From: Calliopum simillimum
Lineage: Eukaryota; Arthropoda; Insecta; Diptera; Lauxaniidae
Reading direction: 5' to 3'
Assembly: GCA_951812925.1 (NCBI GenBank)
Contig: OX638370.1
Coordinates: 92,208,897 to 92,272,896, forward strand
DNA length: 64,000 nucleotides
Shown here piece after piece: positions 25,760 to 38,148 of the stretch. The position numbers were made by a program, and so were the translations under genes. The stretch's first letter is position 1. Every line of letters starts with the position of its first letter. Under the pieces are notes generated by a model that did no database searches, had not been told where the DNA came from, and worked only from the letters and a program-made list of their open reading frames with translations.

Positions 25760-27394
25760 TGTAAGGGTGTAACCTTTGGCCTGGCCAAAAAATAAATACT
25801 CTACACTGCAGTATGCCACGTCCTTGTCCAAGCTCGTCTAGTTTGAGCTTAGAGCGTGCATTTATTATCTTTAGTATTTGTGTGAAATTTAGTTGGATTA
25901 TCTCAAAAAACTCTTTCAGTATAGCATTTTGAAACTTTTGCATATATGGGAGGTGCCACGCACTCTTCTCCAAATTCGCCCAATTTTTGTTGAGAGCTTG
26001 CATTTAAAGTTCTTAGTGTCTGAGTGAAATTTGGTTCGATTACACAGGTTTACAAAAAAAAAATGTCATGGCGTTTTGACCAGACAATGTGTTTCCTAGG
26101 GACTTTGCCGTCCTGAATCCGAATTCCAGGTCCGTTTTTTTCCAGAACGTCTGAGAAAAAAGATTTCAAGGTCATATGGAGGTCAAAATAGGGTTCATGT
26201 GTCGCTTAGTGATAAATTCGCTAAAATTCTGAAACTAATTTTTAATCATTGGACTCTTAGGCTTTAAAAAGAACATGTGAGCAAAAAGAGTATCTGGGAC
26301 CTAGTTTCGGAGATATAGCCATCGGAAGATCAGAATATATATCTTCTATGAAAACCGCTATAAGTTGGGAATCCCTGAATGAATTTGGAAAATGTTGGTG
26401 TCATATGAAAGGTATTTTAGCGTTGTTTTAATTTTTGTTGTTGTTGTTGCTGGTGTTGTTGATTTATTTGTTGTTGTAATTGAAAAATTTCACAAAATTT
26501 CAAAAAAGCGCATATCTCGAAAACTATGAATCCAATTGAAAATATGCTCTAACATTTTGATAGGCTGTCAAAATACCTTTCATATGACACCAATATTTTA
26601 CAAATCCATCCAGGGGTTCCCAACTTATAGCGGTTTTCATAGAAGATATATCTGGATCTTCCGATGGCTATATCTCCGAAACTGAGTCCGAAATACCCTT
26701 TTTGATCACATATTCTTTTTAAGAACTAAGAATTCAATGATAAAAAATTAGTTTCAGAATTTTAGCGAATTTATCACTAAACTACACATGACCTCCATAT
26801 GACCTTGAAAAATTTTTCTCAGACGTTCTGGAAAAAAACGGTCCCGGGATTCGGATATAGGACATCAAGGTCCCTAGGAAACACGTAGTCCGGTCAAAAC
26901 GTCATGACATTTTTTTTTTTTTTTTTGTAAGCCTGTGTTATCTAAAAAAACGCTTTCAGTATAGAGATTTGCAGCTTTTGCTCATATGGGAGGTGGCACG
27001 CTCCTTGTCCGAATTTGCCCAGTTTTTTCTAGAGCTTGCGCTTACAATTCGTACTACTTATGTGTATTTTGGTTGCATTGTCGTGAAAAATACTCCTAAA
27101 GTTGCATTTTTAATATATTTTTTGTATGGGCGGTAGGCGTGTCCGTGGACCGATTATGCTCATTTTCAATTCCACGAGCTATCTTTGACGGCGGGGCAGT
27201 GTATCAAATTTCATTGAATTATCTTGCTTAATTTTCTCAAAAAATGTATTTCCACACACAGCCAGCCAGACTATATCGACTCAGGAGGTGACGCTGATCA
27301 AGAATATATATACTTTTCTATATCTACCACGACTCCTTCTTTGTGTTGCAAACGGAAGGACAAAGTGAATATACTCTGGGTGTAGGGTATAAAA
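25760..27394 (+). repeat. INE-like dispersed repeat, copy 3, interrupted
   Basis: The 5' module is 'ggtgtaacctttggcctggc', 'actctacactgcagta', followed by tandem units, and then the 3' module with 'gtgtccgtggaccgatta' and the terminal 'tctgggtgtagggtataaa'. A foldback element (26043-26937) splits it. The flanking halves join into the continuous unit seen in other copies. Confidence 0.7.
26043..26937. mobile_element. Foldback element with CACAGG ends and TTA target duplication
   Basis: 895 bp. The arms of about 380 bp are inverted, beginning CACAGG(T/C)TTAC plus an A-run and 'atgtcatggcgttttgacc'. Further arm landmarks are 'tttcctaggga', 'tccagaacgtctgagaaa' and 'aaggtcatatggaggtc'. The unpaired centre (about 26425-26565) is TTG-rich. 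Flanks are TTA (26040-26042) and TTA (26938-26940), and removing one TTA plus the element restores the host repeat. No ORF. A TTA duplication fits PIF/Harbinger, whereas CAC...GTG ends fit CMC-type elements, so the superfamily is unresolved. Confidence 0.88.
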
Positions 27395-29477
27395 ATCGAA
27401 AGTTGATTTTTGTTGAGAAGATTTGGGAGTGAACATTATAAAAATATTTTTTTTCCATCGCTTTGATTGGTTTTCAACGGATGTGTAAAGGTTGCTACAT
27501 TATTTTTTATTTGACGATTCTGTTAATGTTTTTTTGCCTGGAAATCTGCGGGTTATTTTATAGAGCTTTATGAGGTCTATTGTTTTTGTGGTACCCTCCA
27601 CTTTGTTTTTGTGGTACCCTCCACTTTGCTTTCGAGATCATTTAACTTTTGTATTTTTGTCTTGCTCGTCTGACTTCGTTTTAAGAAGAATTAAAGATTT
27701 TTTCGGCATTTGATACAGGGCGGTACCCAAGTATCTTTTGATTGGGAACTTTGTAGACTCTGCATGATACTTCAATTATTTCCGACCACTTTGAGCTCTT
27801 CTGGAAAATTCCGCATAATTCTTTAATGTTAACTTTCTAAAATTTAATAAAATATTTTACATGGAAACTGAGTCACCGATGTGTATGAGGGAAATTCCAC
27901 ACATTACTGAGAAAATTGTGGATAGGTACATATATGTTGATAAGAAAGGATGTGGTTATTCGATTCCATTAAAAAAACAGAATTTCACTTTTTCCTGCAG
28001 CTACACCATAAGCCTGAAGACAGCGTTTTCTCTAATTTCAAGCAAGGATATCTCGAAATCCTTTAGGTGTATTGACAATTCTGTTGATGCAATTCAATTT
28101 ATCGTCGAAAAGTTCAAAAGACTACATATAAATAGTATTGTGTTCAGACAACTTTTTTTTTTTTTTGGAGTGCATGTGTTATCAGTTGAATTACAAGTTG
28201 ATGGTTGTAGCCGATGGCAGACAGCGCTTCTTGAACTTGTAAGCCCGGAGGTCTAGCACTACATTTGCTACTAATGAAGACGTAGGCGATTAATCAAGGT
28301 TGATAAATTGGTTGATAAAAGGTTGATAAATTGGAAAAAATTTTGAAAAAGTGTAGAAATAGCTTTTCGAAAATGGGAAATATAAATTTGAAAACCAACT
28401 ATGAATGTACTTCACTAAATATGAAAAATAAGTATTCTACATTTTAGTTAACATTTTCTACTTAAATTGTAATTGTAGTTATCTTAACGCTACTTTTTTC
28501 AGACGTCTAGCTACATGTATGTACTATCGCAAAAGTAAAGTACTGATTACATAAATAATTTTCCTATGTTGACTTTGTTTCAGCAGCACAGTGTAAGTAA
28601 TTGACTTCCATTTCATGGAGAGGGTTAAGGAGCCGTCATTTTAATTTCCGATCTTTTGCCAACGCGTCAATAAATCTCTCTCAATATTTATTGTATTTTC
28701 ATTGCATTTAGGAAGCGCATGAATACTTAAAAAGCGCCTTCCAAAATCAATTGACTGCAATTAAATAATCAACTGTGGCACAAGCAACATACACAGCAGC
28801 AACATGCTGGCCAGCAACATTTCAGTCACATGCAGTAGATATGTACGTCGTATGTTACGTTACGTACTTACGTACAGTAGCAGCGTCTTGCTGAATAATT
28901 AATATGAAAATGATAACTTTTGCGCTGTTGGCTTTAATTATGATTTAATAGCCGCCAAACTGTTTGCCATGTTGTTGGAAAGAGACCAAAGCAGCAAATT
29001 GACGCGGCATCAATTGCTGCATTTCCCAAGCAAACATTTTTAGTTGCTTTGGCAGTGGCGTTGCTGGGTAGGTCGGGGCCCCAGTGCAAATTTGTAGACT
29101 TGAGTGAAAGAAAAGTTAGACACCAAAGACTTTTCTTCCTTGATGTGTAGTATATCCCATCTCATTGAAGAAATATTTGGAGAAAATTTAAATGAGGATC
29201 AAATCAATTGAAAACCATACATTATTTTTAGATTCAAAAGAACTTAAATGGGTTGACGTATAGTTCATGAAGCAAAACACGCCAAGTGTACCAGCTGAAA
29301 ATTTGTTTGTCTCCGATTTCGCTCAAATTTGGCAATATGGTAGATCCGGTGTGCAAGAACAAAAATTCGGGAGGATTTGGTTCTAGTACCATTTGTTGTT
29401 AAAATACAGAGTGTTGAAATGGGCGTTTTTAGTTATTTTCATGAAAAGGGTCTTTTTCAAAAATTTATAGTGTACAC
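27395..29477. other. Intronic sequence; one unexplained 131-codon frame
   Basis: An ATG-started frame at 27861-28256 (plus strand) encodes 131 residues (METESPMCMREIPH...LLELVSPEV) including a run of F from a T-tract. I recognise no domain and see no splice or promoter signal. A duplicated 'tttgtggtaccctccacttt' occurs at 27580-27630. A TACGTA-rich patch lies at 28842-28878. The rest appears unique. Confidence 0.4.
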
Positions 29478-30112
29478 CAAGGGTGTCAGCGTAGAACAAA
29501 AGTGAGCCAATTTTGGCGCGACCAACAACATCAATATTTCTGTACAACATTCGCAGAAATAATTTTTGTTGTTTTTTTTTCACGCTCGTCAAAATTTCGC
29601 GTTTTTGTTGCTTTTTTTGCGTACACACAAAATCGAACTCGAACCAACAAAAACAACAACAACGACTACGTCGCATCAAAAACAAAAACAAGAAACAATA
29701 TGGGTATTAATGCGTTGATGAGCAGTTGCGAAATTGCAAGTCTTTTACGCACTAGCGCCTGAACGTTCAATGTGAATATTTCCATCTTGAGAAATTGCAG
29801 AAGTAGTGCAAAATTTTCGGCAATGTGTTTGATGTTTTACAAATGTCAAACTTTCGCAAACCGCACTTCCGCAACGACGCAAGAGCATACCGCATAAACG
29901 CGTGAATAACCCTACGTTTTGTGTGTGTCCCAGTCCTTAGAAATTTTGAAAATTGTTGAAATATTATTGTTGTTGTAAACGAGGCATGAAAAAACAACAA
30001 AAAATTGTTTTTGTGATTGTTTAATTCGAATTTGAAGTTGTAAAAGCGAAAATTTTGCGCTGACTGCGCTGCATGCGCTTGGCTCAGTGATTTGAAAACG
30101 CTGACACCCTTG
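29478..30112 (-). mobile_element. hAT-type MITE, copy 2 (inverted relative to copy 1)
   Basis: 635 bp with the same CAAGGGTGTCAGCG termini and interior phrases as the copy at 16.1 kb, but reversed. Flanks GTGTACAC (29470-29477) and GTTTACAT (30113-30120) fit an 8-bp duplication with two changes. The interior differs by small indels, so both copies are old. It has no transposase. Confidence 0.85.
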
Positions 30113-31009
30113 GTTTACATCAAAGATTGTAAATTGATATATCTAAGTAACTGGTCCCATTCATTTTTAAGTGTTCTTTTTTATAAAAAATTATTACTTG
30201 CTGAAAACAATTTTTTCTCAGCAAATTTTTTTAAGCTTAAAAATACTTAAAAATTTTTTTTAAAAGTACTTTAAATTGAAGCATTATTTATAAGCTTTAA
30301 AATGATGTATGATTCAAGATGGGACTCGGTCGCTAGATGCGAGTTATTGGCTTTTGAACGCCCGCTGCAGGCAAAACTCTTTGTGTAGTCATGAGGAAGA
30401 CATTTTACGAAAAAAGTGTACTAGATATAAAACGCTCAGAATCGTCTAAGGAATACATGTGAATTCCAGGGTAGTGATTTCCGCAGAAAGTTCAGCATGT
30501 CCAGTACCAGTATACCCTTGTTATGTATAAATAAGTATTTTTTCTCCAGACAATTTTTTGAATAAGAAAACTACAGAATAGTCTTATCATCAGCCAAGAG
30601 CTTCTTAATTTAAAGGCACCGTTACAACTCTTTACCCCAGCTACGCCTCTGTTCGCTGGTATTCTTCTTGCTCGTACGTGTATTATGTGATTATGAGGTG
30701 TTATGCGATTGCGTTAACGTTTTTTGTTGTTGTTTTTGTTGCTACTTAATTGAATGGCTATCGATGGATCACAGTCCTAGTCAAATGCAAAATATTTACT
30801 TATCAACTTTTTTTTTTTTTTTTGGTTTTTTATTTTCATCGTTGTGAAGTTTCCAGAGTTGCTGTTGATGTTGGAGGGAGTTTTATTGCATTGAATGAAC
30901 ATTTATGTGATTTAAAGTCTTTATGTTGGTCAAAACTTTTAAACTACGTTCACTTGTAGATACATTTTATAATTTAATAGCCTTTTTTGGATCGTTCTTA
31001 AAAGATAAT
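30113..31009. other. Intronic sequence, no gene seen
   Basis: AT-rich and apparently unique, with a TTG/T-rich stretch at 30715-30830. I found no element ends. Confidence 0.4.
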
Positions 31010-32668
31010 TTCAAATGAGTTTTCTCAATTGGCTTTTGAGAAAACCCTAAATTATATGAAATTAAAAACATACACGGCTCTTTTAACTTGGTTTTACTTC
31101 GATGTCGGCAGACTCCAGGTTTTTTGATGCAAAGTTATTCCCTGAGGTCTAAATATACAGAAAAAGTTTTTTTTTTATCGCTCATCGAGCTAATCGATTT
31201 TCAGGGTCGAATTTCAGTTACCAAATGGTTATTTTTCCGATTATTTGCAGATTCAAAACAGGTATTTTTGAAGATTCTACCTGATCGAATGAATGAGATA
31301 TTGTATTTAAAAAATTTTTTTTTTAATTTTTTTGTTGAAAAAAAAATTAATTTTTGCGTTTTTTTAGAAAATCAGGAAGAAAGGAAAACAAGAAAAATTA
31401 TTTTCAATGTAAATTTTGATGTTGAATCCAAATCTGTTCTCAGAATTGCTATATCTTGTTTGTCTTGTTTTTGAGAAATTTTAGTTAGAAGTTTTGTTTT
31501 TCGAGATTTTTGAGGTTATTTAACTTTTTTGCCTAATTCAGAGTTGCTGATTCAGAATCTGGCAACCGTTTTTTTCTATCTCGTCTGAGTTATTCTTGGT
31601 TTAAAGTGCGAAAAACGCTATTTTCAGATATTTGGCGTGCATCCAGTAAGTAATTTAGTTCACTTTTGTTAGCGGCATTGAATAACCCTGATCTTCCTCT
31701 CTAAACGATACTTTTTACTTTTCCAATTGGATCATTACTTTCTGAGGTATCATCCAGTAAAGTAAAGGTATCGCAAATCCCTATGAAGGACTATATTAAA
31801 TTTGTATACCTTTACTTAAATGGTTGATATCTCGGAAAGTAATGATCCAATTGGAAAATCTAAAAAGTTTTTATTTATATAAGTTATATGAATGGACAAG
31901 GAAGTCCTTTGACATAAAACCTTATAGGGCAGCTTAAAGCCCTATTCTTTGACTTCAAAAATCAGCTTAAATTACATCGATCTTTTTTCTCCTTCAAATT
32001 ATTCTAACCTGAAAAGGTGAAAAAAGCAAAAATCCACGTTTTTTCGATATTTCAGCTTACGATAATTCGAAGGCGAAGAACGTTATCAACATAATTTAAA
32101 GTGAGTTTTGAAGCAAAAGACTGGGACTTTAAGCTGCGTTATCAAAATTTGTGGTCAAGGAGTTGTGTTTGTTTGGTTTAATAATTTCAAAAATTTCAAA
32201 AAACGAAACTTTTAGGTCAAGATTTCTCAAAAACCATATAAGATATAGCAATCCTAAGGTCGGAATCGGATTCAGCATTAAAATTTACAGTGAAAATGAT
32301 TTTCTTTCTCTTCTTTTGTTCCTGATTTTCTAAAAAAACGCAGAAAATTAATTTTTTTCAGAAAAAAAAAATTTTAAAAAAAATTTGGTTACTGAAATTC
32401 GACCCTGAAAATCGATTAGCTCGATGAGCGTATTAAAAAAAAAACTTTTTCTGTATATTTGGACCCCAGTGAATAACTTTGCATCAAAAAATCCGGAGTC
32501 TGCCAACATCGAGGTAAAACCAAGTTAAAATGAGCCGTTTGTGTTTTTAACTTCATATATTTTAGGGTTTTCTCAAAAACGGCCCATGCGCGCACACTAA
32601 ACTTAATTTTTTCTGTTTATTTATGTCTTGAACTATAAAAGTCAATTGATAAAACTCATTTGTACGAC
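31010..32668. mobile_element. Long foldback element, about 1.65 kb
   Basis: Two arms of roughly 750 bp pair over nearly their whole length. Landmarks are 'gagaaaaccctaaattatat', 'ggctcttttaacttggtttt', 'atcgagctaatcgattttca' and 'ccaattggatcattacttt', all returning reversed on the right. The loop lies near 31775-31800. The outermost pair is 'caaatgagttttctcaattg' (31012) against its reverse near 32648. Frames such as 31088-31474 lie inside an arm and are not genes. An inner segment ('gaatccaaatctgttctcag' and 'aattgctatatct') is shared with the foldback at 37.2-38.1 kb. Confidence 0.85.
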
Positions 32669-33682
32669 CACGAATCTCAATTTCGACTTTAAGACACCGT
32701 GCTTCTTCCTAAACGATGTCTGATTTTGAGTAAAAAACTAATATATCACAACATACAGGTTAAAGAAGTATTGGCAGGACATCGTTTATGAATGACCTCA
32801 AAATGCTCAAAACTGTTATGCTACTGAAAACAAATACTTCCCTTGATATTCGATAAAACAAAGTTGTTTCTTTGATATCGTACGTTTTCGGAAATTTGTA
32901 AAATTGCGCAATATTTATTGATAAATAGCAGCTGCAGCTTAAATGTCTACAACAATAATTTGAATCACAGTGTTACACGTAGTGTACCATACAGTGTAAT
33001 TACTTTACGGCTGCTTATGGTAAATGGAAAATTATCCATTTACTTCACTGGACACTGCCGCTGTCTAACTAATAATAAGTTGCATAGTTGATGGTGCAGC
33101 ACTTTTTTTAGTTGTTGTTTTTGGAAATTGAAAATTGCATTTCAAAATGACTGACTGAATGGCGGCGGCTTCTGTTAAATAGCCACTTAATAATAACGGA
33201 GTTGCGCGCCACAAATATTAGCGCCCAAGCGCTAAATTCGTCTGGACTGGACTGGCTCTGACTGAATTTTCGACAAATCTAAAATTGAATCATTTTAATT
33301 TGTTTGTTTGTACGTTAGCAAACCCGAAAGTTATGGACAAACTTCAATGTACATAGGAACTATTTGATTTTAGCACAAAATTGCTAATAAGCAATGGCAA
33401 TAAAAAAGGAAAATAAGACATTGTGACGTAAATGCAAAATATAAATAAGCAACAAAAATAAATATTTATTCAAGTAAATATTTTTTATGACCAGCGCCAT
33501 CTTGTTTGGATTGAACTGAACTTAATAAACTAACGTCCATCTAATGAATAATAACTTAGCGCATCATTTCACAAGAATTAATGAGAAGCAAAGAAACAAC
33601 ATCAAACATTCGTAAGATACCTTGCCTTTGATTTGCGAAATATTTCCGAAATTTTTTTTGTAAAACAAACATTTAACTAGTA
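32669..33682. other. Intronic unique sequence
   Basis: No gene or repeat ends seen. At 33120-33260 the DNA is less AT-rich ('atggcggcggcttctg', 'agcgcccaagcgc'). This could be a conserved patch, but no specific site is called. Confidence 0.4.
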
Positions 33683-34285
33683 AGGGCGTTACCTTTAGCC
33701 TGGCCAACCATTAAATACCCTACACTGGAGTAATTTGAAATTTTGCTTGCCCGAGAGATGCCACGACCACTTCTCCGAATTCCCATAGATTTTCCTCAGA
33801 TCTTGCGCTTACTGTTCTCAGTATCTGATTAATTTTGGTTGCAGTATCTCAAACAATTATTTTAGTATAACATTTTGAAACGCCTTTTTCCTCCGAGTTT
33901 ATTTAGTTTTTGCTTAGAGCTTGCATTTACTATTTTTAGTGTCTGAGTGAAATTTGGTTCGATTATCTCAAAAAACGCTTTCAGTATAACATTTTGAAAC
34001 TTTTTCGTATATGGAGGTGCCTCGCCCCCTTGTCTGAGTTCACCTAGTTTATGATCAAAGCTTGCAGTGACTGTTTTTAGTTTTTGAGTGAAATTTTGTT
34101 AAATTATCTTGAGAAACACTTTCAGTATAGCATTTTGAAACTTTTGCTGATATGGGTGGTGTCACGCCCTTTTGTCCGAGTTCACCTAGTTTTTGCTCGG
34201 GGCTTGAGCTTACCGTCCCTAGTATCTATGTGCATTTTGTTTGCATTGTCGTACAAAAATACTCAAAAGTTACATTTTGAATATC
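33683..34285 (+). repeat. INE-like dispersed repeat, copy 4 (5' part)
   Basis: It starts with the same module as copy 3 ('agggcgttacctttagcctg', 'taccctacactgga') and has four tandem internal units, the last ending 'catttgcattgtcgtacaaaa'-like sequence. The expected 3' module is displaced to about 35825-36012 by the tandem block that follows. Confidence 0.6.
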
Positions 34286-34289
34286 TTCT

Positions 34290-35600
34290 CTTCTTATACG
34301 AGATAAAATTGTATGTTTCTTTGTACTTATTTCTGTGCCAAAATTTTTTCTCGAAAACGGCTACAGCGATTTTAATGAAACTTGGAGTAGTGTTAGATAT
34401 TAGCATACAATGAAGAATGAGCTAAGTTTGAACTTTGTAAATGCTCACCAGAGGGCGTGGCACAGCCTTAAATTTTAAATTTGATTAAGTAATAACTCGT
34501 AAACCATACAAGGTATTTGGATGAAATTTGGTGAGCGCGTACGGGTTAATAATACCTCATAACGGACAAAAAATGGGCGGGATCGAAGAAGTGCCACGCC
34601 CACTTTTTAGCCCTTGAAAATTTTGATCCAATATTACTCGAAAACGACTCCAACAATTTTAATGAAAATTTAGGAGAAGTTACCCCTACAAACAAGTATT
34701 AATATGTTATATGCCGTTATATTGGGAAAACTCGGTGAAGGGCGTGGCACCGCCCACAAAAATATAAAACGGTATAAAAAGAAAACTAATGAAGCAAACA
34801 TTCTGAAATTAACTGTGAGGAGCCTAATTGCAATAGGGCATCTCTGATTTGAAAGTGGGCGAAATGTCGCCATTGCGCGTGGAACCTCCCATACAAGCAA
34901 AATACGTTAAATGCTATTTCTCGCAAATGTTACAAGATATTTTTATGAAATTTGGTATGTAGGTACTACATATCAATGCCTTGTAATAACCGAAAAGTGG
35001 GCGGGATCGAAGAAGTGCCACGCCCCTTTTTTAACCATTGAAAATTTTGATTCAATATTACTCGAAAACGACTTCAACAATTTTAATGAAAATTTCAAAG
35101 ATTTTACCCCTGAAAACAAGTATCAATATGTGATGTGCTGTTATATTAGGAAAACTCGTTGGAGGGCGTGGCACCGCACACAAAAATATAATACGCTATA
35201 AAAAGAAAACTACTTAAGCAATCTTTCTGAATTTAACTATAGGGAATCTACTTTTTATTAGGCACCTACGACCTAAAAGTGGGCAAAATATCACCGGTGC
35301 GCGTGGAACCTCCCATACAAGTAAAACAAATTAAATGCTATTTCTCGCAAATGGTACAACATATTTTGATGAAATTTGGTATGCGGATCTGGATTACAAG
35401 TATCTAAAGCATAACGAAAAGTGGGCTTTGTTCAATAATGGTAAGGCCCACTTTTTACCAAAATAAAAATTTTAGTTAATAACTCATGCACAAAAAAAAA
35501 TTTAATGAACTTTCCGAGGCATGATGGTAAGATATTTCAGCCCCCATACAAGAGGCGAAATATTTTGGGTGCGTGGCATATCCCATTTATTTATTTTAGG
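34290..35600. repeat. Tandem repeat of about 424 bp (two and a half units)
   Basis: Units contain 'agtgggcgggatcgaagaag', 'gccacgccc', 'ttactcgaaaacgac', 'agggcgtggcaccgc', 'taaaaagaaaact' and 'cgcgtggaacctcccata'. The distance between equivalent points (34761 and 35185) is 424 bp. The block appears inserted into, or fused with, the INE-like copy 4. It shares wording with relics at 1-480, 9.87 and 17.7 kb. No coding capacity. Confidence 0.65.
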
Positions 35601-35824
35601 TCATTCTAATTCTCTTAAAAAATTTGGAGTTCTTGATATTTTTCTATACCATTCGATATTTTCCGAGTTTTTTCTTATTATTTTTCTCATCGGTTAATTT
35701 ATCATTTTGAAAGCTTTGGAGGTGAAAAGGTACGAATTTCATTGAAAAAAATAGCTATGAATAAAAACATCGACTAAAATGATAAGATAAGATTGTTGAC
35801 CGAGCAGGGATCGGTCTCCAGGTA

Positions 35825-36012
35825 CTATTTTTTGTATGGTCGGTAGGCGTGTACGTTGACCGATTTCGCTCATTTTTAATCCCATGAGCTAACATTGACG
35901 ACACAGCAACTGTGTCAAATTTCATAGAAGTATCTTAGTAAGTTTTCGCTTTAAAAATATTTCCACGCACTGACAGACACCCAGCCTGCCTGCCAGACGT
36001 CTAGCTAAATCG
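35825..36012 (+). repeat. INE-like dispersed repeat, copy 4 (3' part)
   Basis: This is the 3' module 'tatggtcggtaggcgtgta', 'gaccgatttcgctcattttt' and 'ctaaatcgactca'. It is cut off just before the usual terminal sequence by the element at 36029. Confidence 0.6.
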
Positions 36013-36972
36013 ACTCATAAATGTATATTAGACCGTATTAGAATACAAAAGTCCATTGTACGCTGTCGAATCCAAAGCATTTTTGCAAGGCAATTGGTAC
36101 AATAGGACGATAGAAACTGAAATCTGGTGCTTAAGTACTAGAAAGGGGTATTTTAGTCAACTACTTTTGAAACAAAAACGGGACATAAATATTCATACAT
36201 CATACTTTAAGATCGGACTGTAGATATGAAGAAAAATGTTAATGTGCGATACGTTCGTTTTCGAAATTGCCTTGCAAACATACTTTGAATATGATGATGT
36301 ACGGTTGACATTTTATTTCTGACAAGTTCTAGAGACTTACGTTCGGCAATAAGAGATCAAAATATTTTTTAAAATAGTTCTAATAATATAATCGAAAGAC
36401 CTATTTTTTTAATAAAAATTTTAATGATTTTTGGCGAGCTTTAATTTTCTGATGTTAGGGTGGTACATAAGGGCGATTATAACTGAGATCTGGTGGGTAA
36501 GTACTAGAACGAGGCACTTGATGTCAATGAGCTCTAAAGTTAAAAAAGAGATCATATTGAGATATAAATCAGTGGTCGCGCGGAAAAACCAGGTAACTCC
36601 ATTTTTTTGGAAAATGAAAAAACCATGAAAAATGGAATGGATTTTCAATCATTCTATCAGAGCGAAATTTGAATAATGCATATCATTTCCAAGTTATTAA
36701 AAAACAAAAAATTTCGCAAATGATACATTTTGGGAAATAACAAGGTAACTCCATACCGTTTGCGGAAAAACCAGGCAACTCCACAAATTTTTTAATTTAA
36801 CTAGAAAATTCAATAGAAACCCAAATACAATTTCCGATTTCGCTGAAATTTGGTACATGGTTTCGGTACATAGTCTTTGAGAAATGGTAAAAAAAAATTT
36901 TCCGATTTCTTTTATGGCTTGTGGATTGCAAAAAATGGAAAAATCAGTAAAATGTGACGAACTCTCCTCAAA

Positions 36973-37189
36973 TAATTGAGGCCTGGCCGTATCAAAGGGC
37001 CTAAGTACCATTTTGAGGCAAAAATAATATCATACTTTTTATGTGCCTAATAGTCTGTTATTTGAGTGTTATAATTTTTTCAACATAATGACATCAATTT
37101 CACACTATCAAGAAAATTTAAGTGAAAACATATTATGACACTACTTTTGCCTCGAAATGGTACTTAGGCCCTTTGGTACGGCCACTCCT
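36973..37189. mobile_element. Small palindrome, left part interrupted by a second foldback
   Basis: 'ttgaggcctggccgtatcaa' plus 'gggcctaagtaccatttt' and 'gaggcaaaaataatatcata' return reversed up to 37189. The outermost few bases of the right arm ('tcctcaatt') continue at 38149, beyond the foldback at 37190-38148, so that element inserted into the tip of this palindrome. The sequence resembles the palindrome at 47277-47539. Confidence 0.65.
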
Positions 37190-38148
37190 CACGGTGCTCT
37201 TAAACAGTCGATAGGTTTTTTGGCTATGTGGAGAAAATCTGTGAATGGGGTTTCATTTGTATTAGTTTAGTGGTTTGAAAAATGCAAACCCCGAAACCGT
37301 AGCTGATCATCCCCGCGAAATATCGCAAAAATACATATCCCATATAAAAAAAAAAAAATCGAAAAAAAACGCAACAAAAAAATATAAAAATAGTAATATT
37401 TAATGTATTTTGCAATGCTGAATCCAAATCCGGCCTTAGAATTGCTGTATCTCATACGGTTTTTGAGATATCTTACCCTAAACAAGGAAAAAAAGCCGAT
37501 GCTATGTTTTATTGCTGTGTTTTGGAGCTATATAATAGGACTTATATCCATAAATTCTGATGCAGAAATGGAAAGCTCTAATTGATCTTCTAAACCTAAT
37601 TCAAATAATGTCGAAATCTTTATTTTTCTCGGAGATATCCTAACCTTAAAAGTTAAAAAAGTGCAAAAAACGTGTTCTGTCATTATTTCAGTCTACGATA
37701 TTTCGGAGAAAAATTAAGCTATTGATATAATTTAAATGTGATTTTAAAGAAAAAGATTGGAGCTTTCAGATAACGTATCAAATTTTGCGTATGAATGTTC
37801 TATTTTCTAGTTATATAGCTTCAAAATTTAGCAAAAACGGTCTTTTTTCCTTGTTTAGGCTAAGATATCTCAAAAACCGTATGAGACATAGCAATTTTAA
37901 GGCCGGATTCAGATTCAGCATTGCAAAATACATTAAATATTACTATTTTTATATTTGTTTGTTGCGTTTTTTTTCCAATTTTTTTTTTTTTTATATGGGA
38001 TATGTATTTTTGCGATATTTCGCGGGGATGACCAGCTACGATTTCGGGGTTTGCATTTTTCAGACCACTAAACTAATACAAATGAAACCCCATTCACAGA
38101 TTTTCTCCACATAGCCAAAAAACCTATTGACTGTTTAAGAGCACCGTG
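37190..38148. mobile_element. Foldback element with CACGGTG ends
   Basis: 959 bp. The arms begin CACGGTGCTCTTAAACAG and continue 'tttttggctatgtggaga', 'gaatggggtttcatttgta' and 'cccgcgaaatatcgcaaa', reversed in the right arm. TCCT on each side (37186-37189, 38149-38152) suggests a 4-bp target duplication. CAC...GTG ends with a 4-bp duplication recall Chapaev-type CMC elements, as inference only. The inner arm segment is shared with the foldback at 31.0-32.7 kb. Confidence 0.8.

Noticed and set aside
31088..31474. 128-codon plus-strand frame
   Set aside because: It lies wholly in one arm of a foldback whose other arm lacks the frame.
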